From positions 9,662-73,661 of the forward strand of contig NVUY01000016.1 of NCBI GenBank assembly GCA_002733215.1: a stretch of DNA of 64,000 nt. The letters are read 5' to 3'. The position numbers and the translations under genes were made by a program. Within the stretch, counting starts at the first letter, position 1, and every line of letters starts with the position of its first letter. Under the pieces are notes generated by a model. The model was not told the origin of the DNA. It was given only the letters and a program-made list of their open reading frames with translations, and did no database searches. Of this stretch, positions 57,592-64,000 are shown in pieces. This DNA comes from Sulfurovum sp. (GTDB lineage Bacteria > Campylobacterota > Campylobacteria > Campylobacterales > Sulfurovaceae).

Positions 57592-58440
57592 ATGTTGAAA
57601 CTAGCAAAAACTTCACTACTTGCTGTGGCTGTGATGGCTACATCGATAGTAGCATCAGATATACTTGCGACAGTAAATGGGAAAAATATCACGAAACAAG
57701 ATGCACAGGCATTTGTGACTGCCTCTTCGCCTAAAGCAAATTTTATGCAACTGACTCCTGAAGAGCAAAAAATGGTGACAAGCAGACTTGTAGAAAAAGA
57801 GCTTTTTACAGAACTTGCAGCAAAAGAGGGTATCGATAAAAAACCTGAATTTCAGAGAAATATGGCAAAAATAAAAGAAGAGCTTTTAGTAAATATGTGG
57901 ATGAAAGCACAGATGGATAATACTGTTGTAAGTGACAGTGAAGCAAAAGAATTCTATAAGAAAAATGCTGATAAATTCATGGAAAAAGCTTCTATGCATG
58001 CAAGACATATTCTGGTAGTAAGCGAAAAAGAAGCACAGGATATTATTGATACATTAAAACTACTTAAAGGTAAAGAGTTAAAAATAAAGTTTATAGAATT
58101 GGCTAAAACAAAATCTACCGGTCCTTCGGGTCAAAAAGGCGGAGACCTTGGTACATTTGCCAAAGGTCAGATGGTACCGGAGTTTTCAAAAGCAGCATGG
58201 GCACTTGAAACGGATCAAATAACGTTAAAACCGGTGAAGACACAGTTTGGTTATCATATTATTTATCTTGAGACAAAAACAGTAGAAAAACCTGCAGCAT
58301 ATGAAAGCGTTAAAGAAAGAATTATTGCAACACTGAAGCAAAAACAATTTTCTGTGAAAATTACAGAAGTGGCAAATGAGCTTAAAAGTAAAGCTAAGAT
58401 CGTTTATACATCAGCAGAGATAAATGCAACAAAAAAGTAA
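57592..58440 (+). CDS. Periplasmic peptidyl-prolyl isomerase/chaperone (PEB4/CBF2, parvulin type)
   Basis: A 282-residue protein with a signal peptide (1-22, SIVASD). The N-terminal SurA-like chaperone segment begins ILATVNGKNITKQDAQAF. The parvulin domain (about 135-240) has ASMHARHILVVSEKEAQDII, GPSGQKGGDLGTFAKGQMVPEFSKAAW and TQFGYHIIYLE. It folds outer-membrane proteins in transit and isomerises proline bonds. It is the lead gene of three related genes. Confidence 0.92.
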   Translation: MLKLAKTSLLAVAVMATSIVASDILATVNGKNITKQDAQAFVTASSPKANFMQLTPEEQKMVTSRLVEKELFTELAAKEGIDKKPEFQRNMAKIKEELLVNMWMKAQMDNTVVSDSEAKEFYKKNADKFMEKASMHARHILVVSEKEAQDIIDTLKLLKGKELKIKFIELAKTKSTGPSGQKGGDLGTFAKGQMVPEFSKAAWALETDQITLKPVKTQFGYHIIYLETKTVEKPAAYESVKERIIATLKQKQFSVKITEVANELKSKAKIVYTSAEINATKK

Positions 58441-58469
58441 TTTTTTACTAAGAAAATAGGGAAAACAGT

Positions 58470-59087
58470 ATGAAGAAATTTTTGATTCTTGCAGGGATGT
58501 CTCTTGCTTTAGTGCAAAGTCCAATATATGCGGATGCATTAAAAAACAGCTTAAGCAATATGCTAAACGAGAAAGAGACATCTTCCATGGTTGATCTTGG
58601 CCGTATTAATCTTAATGGAAAACCAAAGCCTGTACAGAAGGTAGAAAAGACAAGATCTTCTACAGCGGTCATTGCTATTGTAAATGGGCATAAACTCATT
58701 AAAAAAGATGCAGATGAGTACCTTAAGCAACGTACACAGGGTAAGGTAACAAATTCTGATAAAATTCCTCCTCAGCAAAGACAAAGACTGATACAGGAAT
58801 TAGCTCTTCCTATTTTGGTAATGGATGCTGCCAAAAAAGAGTTATCTGAAGAAGAGAAACAAATGGTGTATAACCGTACGTGGATGCAAAAAGAAGCTTC
58901 AAAGATCACTATTACGGATGAACAGGCTTTGGCAGTCTATGGTCAGTTGAAAAAACAATCCGAAGAGAATAACAGTACCACAGCTATTCCTCCATTTGAC
59001 AGCATTAAAGAGAGACTCAAATCGCAAATGCTCGAAAAGAAAATGATAGGTAAACTGATGGAAAATGTCGAAATAAAAGTAATGTAA
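58470..59087 (+). CDS. SurA/PEB4-like chaperone paralogue lacking the isomerase domain
   Basis: 205 residues with a signal peptide (1-22, SPIYADA). After a linker the SurA-like segment reads VIAIVNGHKLIKKDADEYLKQRTQG and continues with QRQRLIQELALPILVMDAAKKELSEEEKQ, matching the N-terminal part of the preceding gene. The parvulin domain is absent: the sequence ends with the C-terminal helix (FDSIKERLKSQMLEKKMIGKLMENVEIKVM). It probably acts as a chaperone only. It starts 29 bp after the first gene. Confidence 0.75.
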   Translation: MKKFLILAGMSLALVQSPIYADALKNSLSNMLNEKETSSMVDLGRINLNGKPKPVQKVEKTRSSTAVIAIVNGHKLIKKDADEYLKQRTQGKVTNSDKIPPQQRQRLIQELALPILVMDAAKKELSEEEKQMVYNRTWMQKEASKITITDEQALAVYGQLKKQSEENNSTTAIPPFDSIKERLKSQMLEKKMIGKLMENVEIKVM

Positions 59088-59155
59088 TCATCCTTCTTAT
59101 TCAGTACTTGGAAAAGAACGGGTAAAATACAACATAAATAAAAAGGAAATATAGA

Positions 59156-59638
59156 ATGAAAAAAACGTTGGTAATAATCGGATTGGCATTAGTACTTACA
59201 ACAAATTATGCAGTGGCAGCAACTGCCGGAACAGTCAATGGTATGGAAATTACTGTAGACGAAGCGAATAAAGCACTTAAAGTACTTTCAAAAGGTGAAA
59301 AGACTTGGAAAGATCTTCCGGATGACGGTAAGAAACAATTGATCCAAATGATGGCACCTTCTAAATTGGTTGCGGCAGAATCAAAAAAATCTTTGACTGA
59401 TAAAGAAAAAGAAGCGGCACTTGCAGGTTTTTGGATGCAGAAAAAAATGGAAGCAACTGAAATTTCAGACAAAGATGCACAAGCGGCATACGATAAAATG
59501 AAAAAACAGGCAACAGAAGCGAAAAGTACACAAAAAATACCAGAATTTGAAGCTGTAAAAAACAGTATCAAGATGCAACTTGCACAGGAAAAAGTAGTAG
59601 GTGTATTGATGAAAAGCGCAAAGATCAAAGTAAAATAA
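59156..59638 (+). CDS. Second rotamase-less SurA/PEB4-like chaperone
   Basis: 160 residues with a signal peptide (1-21, AVAATAG). The SurA-like segment GTVNGMEITVDEANKALKVLSKGEK lies at its start, then KKQLIQMMAPSKLVAAESKKSLTDKEKEA and a C-terminal helix (EFEAVKNSIKMQLAQEKVVGVLMKSAKIKVK) like that of the preceding gene. It is a shortened paralogue without the isomerase domain. AAGGA precedes the ATG. The 68-bp gap holds a TAAAAT -10-like box, so it may have its own promoter. Confidence 0.75.
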   Translation: MKKTLVIIGLALVLTTNYAVAATAGTVNGMEITVDEANKALKVLSKGEKTWKDLPDDGKKQLIQMMAPSKLVAAESKKSLTDKEKEAALAGFWMQKKMEATEISDKDAQAAYDKMKKQATEAKSTQKIPEFEAVKNSIKMQLAQEKVVGVLMKSAKIKVK

Positions 59639-59661
59639 TTCTATACAAGAGGAAATTGTAA

Positions 59662-60735
59662 ATGTCCACAAAAGTATTAGATGTAGTTCAAGCCGGTGTA
59701 GTGACCGGTGATGACCTTCAAAAATTGTTTAAAATAGCAAAAGATGAAGGTTTCGCTTTACCTGCAGTCAATGTCGTAAGTACAACTTCTATCAATGCTG
59801 TACTTGAATCAGCTAAAAATGTAAATTCGCCTGTTATCGTTCAATTTTCCAATGGTGGCGGCGCTTTCTATGGGGGTAAAGGGTTACCTTCCGATAAAGC
59901 TGCTGTTTTAGGGAGTATTGCTGGTGCGCAGCATGTGCATACTGTGGCTGAAGCCTATGGTGTACCGGTAGTGCTTCATACAGACCATGCAGCAAGAAAG
60001 CTTCTTCCCTGGATAGATGCACTTCTTGATGCCGGTGAAGCACATTTTAAAACACATGGTGTGCCTCTTTACTCTTCACACATGATCGATCTCTCTGAAG
60101 AACCTATAGAAGAAAATATCGCTACATGTAAGGTTTACCTTGAGCGTATGGCAAAAATGGGCATGACACTCGAAATAGAACTTGGTGTGACAGGGGGAGA
60201 AGAAGATGGTGTGGATAATACAGAAATAGACAATGCCTTACTTTATACTCAGCCTGAAGAAGTAGCTTATGCCTATGAAGAGCTTTCAAAAATTTCTGAT
60301 AAGTTTACGATAGCGGCATCATTTGGTAATGTACATGGTGTCTATAAGCCGGGTAACGTCAGTCTTACGCCCAAAATATTAGATAACTCACAAAAACATA
60401 TAGAAGTAAAATACAGTACAGGTCCAAAGCCGGTTGATTTTGTCTTTCATGGCGGTTCGGGTTCAGAACTTGAAGATATTCGTGAGGCTATCTCCTATGG
60501 TGCTATCAAGATGAACATAGATACAGATACACAATGGGCATATTGGGATGGTGTAAGAGGGTATGTGAGTGAGCATAAAGATTATCTTCAAGGTCAGATA
60601 GGTAATCCTGAAGGGGAAGATAAACCGAACAAAAGTCATTATGATCCTCGTAAATGGCTTAGAGCCGGGGAAGTTTCTATGATTGCTCGTCTTGAACAGG
60701 CGTTTGATGATCTGAATTGTGTTGGGCGTAATTAA
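59662..60735 (+). CDS. fbaA: Class II fructose-bisphosphate aldolase
   Basis: A 357-residue zinc enzyme. Metal ligands and catalytic acid sit in VVLHTDHAARKLLPWIDALLDAGEAHF and YSSHMIDLSEEP, TLEIELGVTGGEEDGVD is the second family block, and GNVHGVYKPGNV and FVFHGGSGSELEDIREA bind the substrate phosphate. The length fits the type A (FbaA) branch. It interconverts fructose-1,6-bisphosphate with DHAP and GAP. AGAGG lies 10 bases before the start. A REP separates it from the next gene. Confidence 0.97.
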   Translation: MSTKVLDVVQAGVVTGDDLQKLFKIAKDEGFALPAVNVVSTTSINAVLESAKNVNSPVIVQFSNGGGAFYGGKGLPSDKAAVLGSIAGAQHVHTVAEAYGVPVVLHTDHAARKLLPWIDALLDAGEAHFKTHGVPLYSSHMIDLSEEPIEENIATCKVYLERMAKMGMTLEIELGVTGGEEDGVDNTEIDNALLYTQPEEVAYAYEELSKISDKFTIAASFGNVHGVYKPGNVSLTPKILDNSQKHIEVKYSTGPKPVDFVFHGGSGSELEDIREAISYGAIKMNIDTDTQWAYWDGVRGYVSEHKDYLQGQIGNPEGEDKPNKSHYDPRKWLRAGEVSMIARLEQAFDDLNCVGRN

Positions 60736-60737
60736 TT

Positions 60738-60762
60738 CGTAGGGGGCGATTGCCATCGCACC
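60738..60762. repeat. GTAGGG-type REP between fbaA and the desulfhydrase-like gene
   Basis: CGTAGGGGGCGATTGCCATC followed by GCACC: GGGCGAT pairs with ATCGC-CC. It ends 14 bases before the next start codon and so lies in its leader. Confidence 0.65.
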
Positions 60763-60776
60763 ACCTTGCAGAAAAA

Positions 60777-61685
60777 ATGAAAAATCTGAATCTCCCTTCC
60801 CCCATACAATCCATCACGTTTCAAAATCAACAGTTCTTTTTAAAACGAGATGACCTTATTCATCCGGACTTTTCTGGAAATAAAGCCCGTAAATTTTATT
60901 ATTTTCTTCAAAATGATTTTCCAAATATCACTAAGATAGTTTCTTATGGTTCTGCACAGTCAAATGCGATGTATTCACTCTCTGTATTGGCAAAAATGAG
61001 AGGGTGGGGGTTTGAATATTTTGTGGATCATATTGCTGAGTATTTGAAAGAGAATCCTCATGGGAATTATAGAGCTGCCATTGAAAATGGGATGAGGCTT
61101 CGACAGGCTCAGCCACCGTTCCTTGAGCTTGTCGAAGGGAAAAATGATATCCTGTTCATAGAAGAGGGTGGTCGACAAAAAGAGGCTGAATACGGTATTA
61201 AACTTTTAGCGCAAGAGATCATTGACTGGCAAAAAGATCAGGATATCAAAGAATTAAATATTTTCCTCCCATCTGGTACAGGCACGACAGCATTATTTCT
61301 TCAAAAAAATCTCTTAATGCTTAACGCTGAACGCTTAACGCTTGTTTTTACAACCCCCTGTGTAGGAGATAAAGCGTATTTACAAAAGCAGTTTTTAGAG
61401 TTGGAAAGCGATGAAAAATATCATCCGACTATCTTGACCTTGGAGAATAAACACCATTTTGGAAAACTTTATAAAGAAAACTACAAAATTTGGCTAAAAT
61501 TACAACAACAAACGGGTGTAGAGTTTGATCTTCTTTATGACCCATTGGGATGGCGAGTGCTGCTTGCACATCCGGAAGTTTTTTCTAACCCGACACTCTA
61601 CATCCATCAGGGTGGGGTGTTAGGTAATGAAAGTATGCTCGCAAGATACGAACGGAAATATCCGTCAATAAATTTAGAATTGTAG
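60777..61685 (+). CDS. D-cysteine desulfhydrase / ACC deaminase-family PLP enzyme with an inserted REP peptide
   Basis: 302 residues from ATG 60777 (the frame opens at TTG 60750 inside a REP). PLP-binding Lys36 is in HPDFSGNKARKFYYFL, KIVSYGSAQSNAMYSL is the family substrate loop and IFLPSGTGTTALFLQ the phosphate loop. The family deaminates D-cysteine, or opens the ring of ACC. Residues 108-121 (RQAQPPFLELVEG) are encoded by a 40-bp REP palindrome inserted in frame; flanking NPHGNYRAAIENGMRL and NDILFIEEGGR are normal. The insertion lies in a surface region between conserved blocks. Confidence 0.85.
   Translation: MKNLNLPSPIQSITFQNQQFFLKRDDLIHPDFSGNKARKFYYFLQNDFPNITKIVSYGSAQSNAMYSLSVLAKMRGWGFEYFVDHIAEYLKENPHGNYRAAIENGMRLRQAQPPFLELVEGKNDILFIEEGGRQKEAEYGIKLLAQEIIDWQKDQDIKELNIFLPSGTGTTALFLQKNLLMLNAERLTLVFTTPCVGDKAYLQKQFLELESDEKYHPTILTLENKHHFGKLYKENYKIWLKLQQQTGVEFDLLYDPLGWRVLLAHPEVFSNPTLYIHQGGVLGNESMLARYERKYPSINLEL
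61098..61137. repeat. REP palindrome inside a coding sequence
   Basis: CTTCGACAGGCTCAG (61098-61112) and TTGAGCTTGTCGAAG (61123-61137) form a 15-bp stem with two G-T pairs and a 10-base loop. The CTTCGACA-GCTCA core is a widely dispersed bacterial repeat. It is read in frame by the enzyme gene at 60777. Confidence 0.8.
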
Positions 61686-61702
61686 GGTGCGTACTCACGT
61701 AC
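61682..61702. repeat. GTAGGG-type REP before hisD
   Basis: GTAGGGTGCGTACTCACGTA followed by C; GCGTA and ACGTAC pair around CTC. It starts 1 base before the upstream stop codon ends and lies 15-35 bases before hisD. Confidence 0.6.
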
Positions 61703-61716
61703 CAAAAGGATAAAAA

Positions 61717-63009
61717 ATGAAAATATATTACAGTGGTGATGACACTTTTGAAGCAAACTTTGCTGAGCTTTTAGAACGTGGCAAGATGGATATAGAAGGT
61801 GTAACCAGTATCGTGTCCGGACTGTTAAAAGAGATACAAACTGAGGGAAACAAAGCAGTGAAATCTCAGATAGCCAAGTTTGACAGATGGGAACCTGAAT
61901 CTGATGAAGCACTTTTGGTGTCAACAGATGATATGGCTAAAGCTTATGAGAACATAGACCCTGTACTTCGTGATGCCTTACACTTGGCGTATGATCGTAT
62001 AGAGTCTTACCACCAAAAACTTATGCCAAAAACATGGATGGACAAAGAAGCAAACGGAAGCATACTTGGACAAAAAGTGACTGCTGTAGACAGAGCAGGG
62101 CTTTACATTCCTGGTGGAAAGGCAGCGTATCCCTCTTCACTGCTTATGAATGTCATTCCTGCACAGGTTGCAGGGGTGGAAGAGATAGTTGTATGTACTC
62201 CGGCACCGGACAATGAACTCAATGAGCTTCTTCTTGCTGCCTGCCACCTTTGCAAAGTGACACAAGTCTTTAGAGTCGGAGGTGCCTCGGCAATTGGCGC
62301 AATGGCATATGGAACTGAAACTATTCCCAAGGTAGATGTGATCACCGGCCCTGGAAATATATTTGTTGCGACGGCTAAAAAGTTAGTTTATGGTGAGGTC
62401 AACATCGATATGATCGCCGGACCTTCAGAGATAGGTATTTTGGCAGATGAGACCGGTAGAGAAGATTACATTGCGATAGATCTGCTTTCACAGGCAGAAC
62501 ATGATGAAATGGCATCTTCTATACTCATCACTACAGATGAAGAGTTGGCAAATAAAGTCAGTGACAAAGTAGAAGAATTCCTTACTGCACTTTCACGTGA
62601 AACGATAGCAAGAAAGTCTATCGAGGAGAGAGGTGCTATTATTGTTGCTTCAGATATGGATGAAGCCATAGCTCTTATGAATGAAATAGCTCCAGAACAC
62701 CTGGAAGTCATGACTGAAGACCCTATGAGCCTTTTAGATGATATCAGGCATGCAGGTGCCATTTTCTTAGGTGAAAATACCCCTGAACCTATAGGTGACT
62801 ATGTCGCAGGACCTAACCATACACTCCCTACAGGTGGAACGGCAAAGTTCTATTCTCCTCTTAGTGTAGACAACTTCTTGAAGAAATCTTCTATCATCTC
62901 TATGTCTAAACAGGGAATGCAAGAGATAGGTGAACAGTGCGCATTGATTGCCAATACTGAAGGCTTGACTGCACACGAGGAGTCTGTGCGTATTAGACTT
63001 AGAGATTAA
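61717..63009 (+). CDS. hisD: Histidinol dehydrogenase
   Basis: A 430-residue zinc enzyme of standard length. Family blocks: DRAGLYIPGGKAAYPSSLLMNVIPAQVAGV, VDVITGPGNIFVATAKKLVYG, DMIAGPSEIGILAD, LLSQAEHDEMASSILIT (zinc-binding Gln-His), APEHLEVM (catalytic Glu-His) and GPNHTLPTGGTAKFYSPLSVDNFLK. It oxidises L-histidinol to L-histidine in two steps. AAAGGA lies 7 bases before ATG. It is separated from other his genes. Confidence 0.97.
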   Translation: MKIYYSGDDTFEANFAELLERGKMDIEGVTSIVSGLLKEIQTEGNKAVKSQIAKFDRWEPESDEALLVSTDDMAKAYENIDPVLRDALHLAYDRIESYHQKLMPKTWMDKEANGSILGQKVTAVDRAGLYIPGGKAAYPSSLLMNVIPAQVAGVEEIVVCTPAPDNELNELLLAACHLCKVTQVFRVGGASAIGAMAYGTETIPKVDVITGPGNIFVATAKKLVYGEVNIDMIAGPSEIGILADETGREDYIAIDLLSQAEHDEMASSILITTDEELANKVSDKVEEFLTALSRETIARKSIEERGAIIVASDMDEAIALMNEIAPEHLEVMTEDPMSLLDDIRHAGAIFLGENTPEPIGDYVAGPNHTLPTGGTAKFYSPLSVDNFLKKSSIISMSKQGMQEIGEQCALIANTEGLTAHEESVRIRLRD

Positions 63010-63078
63010 CTTCTTTTTTCCTTCGTCCTGATGGGGATGTCTATACCTGCTATGTATTCTCTTCAATATGTAGTCAGT

Positions 63079-63112
63079 TTTAGATATACTTATATCATAT
63101 CATTTATCTAAA
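63079..63112. promoter_or_regulatory. Inverted repeat before the thiol peroxidase gene
   Basis: TTTAGATA (63079-63086) and TATCTAAA (63105-63112) flank AT-rich DNA with TATACT/TATCAT boxes; the AAGGGA ribosome site follows immediately. It could be an operator or a hairpin masking the ribosome site. Confidence 0.35.
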
Positions 63113-63121
63113 GGGATCAGT

Positions 63122-63694
63122 ATGAAAAAAATCTTAGCATTGCTCTTATTAAGCTCCTTGGCATGGGGAACGTGGGGAACAGCAGTTTCTTTCAAGGGTG
63201 AGGAAGTTATTCTTAATAGTAAAGGTTTAAAAGTCGGAGCAATGGCACCGGCTTTTATAGCTATAAATAAAGATTTTATGGAAGTACGTGTTGGAGGAGC
63301 AAAAGATAAGGTACAGGTTATTGCATTTGTCCCTTCCTTTGATTCAGGGACATGTAAATTAGAAACCATCGCTTTTAATAAAAAGATATCTCAAATGAAA
63401 AATGTTGAGGTTATAGTGGTATCTAAAGATTTACCTTTTGCCATAAGCAGATTTTGTCATGATAACAACATTCAAAATATCAATACTGTCTCTGATTATA
63501 AAGATGCAAATTATGCACTGAGATATGGTACGACTATCTCTTCACCACCATTTTTAGAAGGTTTCTTTGGCAGGGTTGTGTATGTTGTTGATACAGATGG
63601 TAAAATTACCTATAGAGAGGTTGTGCGTGACATCAGTGAGGAACCTGACTATGACAGGATTATTAAGGCGGTCAACAGTTTGACAGACAAATAG
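63122..63694 (+). CDS. Exported thiol peroxidase (Tpx-like peroxiredoxin)
   Basis: A 190-residue protein: a signal peptide (1-21, WGTWGTAVS) and a Tpx-type fold. The peroxidatic Cys78 lies in PSFDSGTCKLET (canonical PSLDTPVC) and the resolving Cys112 in ISRFCHDNNIQNINTVSDY. VKVG-type LKVGAMAPAF precedes. Tpx reduces lipid and hydrogen peroxides; the usual enzyme is cytosolic or periplasmic without an extra domain, so this clear signal peptide places it outside the inner membrane. Reductant unknown. Monocistronic. Confidence 0.88.
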   Translation: MKKILALLLLSSLAWGTWGTAVSFKGEEVILNSKGLKVGAMAPAFIAINKDFMEVRVGGAKDKVQVIAFVPSFDSGTCKLETIAFNKKISQMKNVEVIVVSKDLPFAISRFCHDNNIQNINTVSDYKDANYALRYGTTISSPPFLEGFFGRVVYVVDTDGKITYREVVRDISEEPDYDRIIKAVNSLTDK

Positions 63695-63803
63695 TATCTA
63701 CTTTTTGTTTCTCATACTCTGAGACGCTGCAAAAACACAGTCCCCACATCTAAAAAATCCTAAAAACCAAGATTTTTTCCAAGGAAGAAGTTTTTCCATG
63801 ATT

Positions 63804-63971
63804 CTAGGAGTCTGTCGGACTAATGCTCAATCGGCTACAAATTACATCTTTTTGCCATCTTCTCCATACTTTTTCGTTAAATAGCCACGGCTATTCGCCT
63901 CAAAAGTATGAAAAACCTGACTAAAAAGCTGAAATTCTCGCTTCGATCAGATTAATCCGACAGACTCCTAG
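63804..63971. mobile_element. MITE-like element with CTAG ends
   Basis: Terminal inverted repeats of 21 bp with one mismatch start with CTAGGAGTCTGTCGGA (63804) and end with its complement (63956-63971). The element is 168 bp and non-coding, with an internal hairpin AATAGCC-AC-GGCTATT. The outer CTAG at both ends could be a 4-bp target duplication, as IS5-type elements make. The rest of 63695-64000 shows only a weak TCTCA/TGAGA hairpin. Confidence 0.75.
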
Positions 63972-64000
63972 CAAAAAATATATCTAAATGATGAGATAGA

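Noticed and set aside
1-64000. tRNA, rRNA genes or CRISPR arrays
   Set aside because: No cloverleaf with TTCRANYCY-type arms, no rRNA-like stretches and no regularly spaced repeats were seen. The repeats found are palindromes scattered singly or in pairs.

Overview
The window looks like chromosomal DNA from a Campylobacterota (epsilonproteobacterial) organism, most likely a Sulfurovum/Sulfurimonas-type sulfur or hydrogen oxidiser. This is inferred from low GC, T-rich -10-only promoters of the form TTTTTAG-N(0-1)-C-TATAAT, a PEB4-like chaperone, HemJ rather than HemG/HemY, and the general protein style. No rRNA, tRNA, CRISPR or complete insertion sequence was seen.

Layout. 1-4.4 kb: a DHH phosphoesterase (cut by the window edge), an Rrf2 regulator with its own operator, rpsO, and grpE-dnaK behind a promoter carrying an HspR-like inverted repeat. 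4.4-8.5 kb: an Omp85-type outer-membrane barrel, a chorismate-mutase-like protein, a tiny lipoprotein and a two-component system. 8.5-11 kb: a CBS / PII-like / DUF1538 operon with a structured leader, next to a decayed Crp/Fnr gene. 11-18 kb: an iron and flavin region with a Fur-box palindrome, ferritin, a porin, a covalent-FMN carrier candidate, two small membrane proteins, and ApbE plus a DUF255 protein running the other way. 18-26.8 kb: DsbD, an orphan membrane protein, a CvfB-like protein, an IS200 relic next to a RAYT (REP-associated tyrosine transposase), an exported nuclease-fold protein, HemJ and a DUF2231 protein.

26.9-33.4 kb holds the most unusual system. A c-di-GMP-I (GEMM) type riboswitch precedes four consecutive exported proteins built from PilJ/NarX-like P-box helical domains, followed by a 1033-residue hybrid kinase with a periplasmic NIT domain. 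A second riboswitch of the same design lies on the minus strand near 47.2 kb, ahead of a PAS-domain protein. Its hairpin covaries with the first, which supports both RNAs. Together they point to c-di-GMP control of a periplasmic sensing module, possibly for nitrate or nitrite.

33.4-39.1 kb is a minus-strand envelope and housekeeping operon (glmU, coaBC, uppS, prepilin peptidase, LptF/G-type permease, truA). 39.2-50.8 kb carries trmA, a CoA-binding protein, ilvA-ppx, ilvB-ilvN, lpxD and metH. 50.8-64 kb carries a possible type I toxin-like peptide, cytochrome b561, trpB, PepD, Nth, three SurA/PEB4-like chaperones, fbaA, a D-cysteine desulfhydrase/ACC-deaminase-like enzyme, hisD and an exported thiol peroxidase.

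The intergenic DNA is rich in small repeats: GTAGGG-type REP palindromes, a pair of roughly 114-bp MITE-like elements, a 168-bp MITE with CTAG ends, and a two-copy hairpin repeat in which an 8-bp stem differs between copies but stays complementary while its 30-base loop is conserved. One REP is inserted in frame inside a coding gene. All functional calls rest on reading motifs by eye; no database search was possible.
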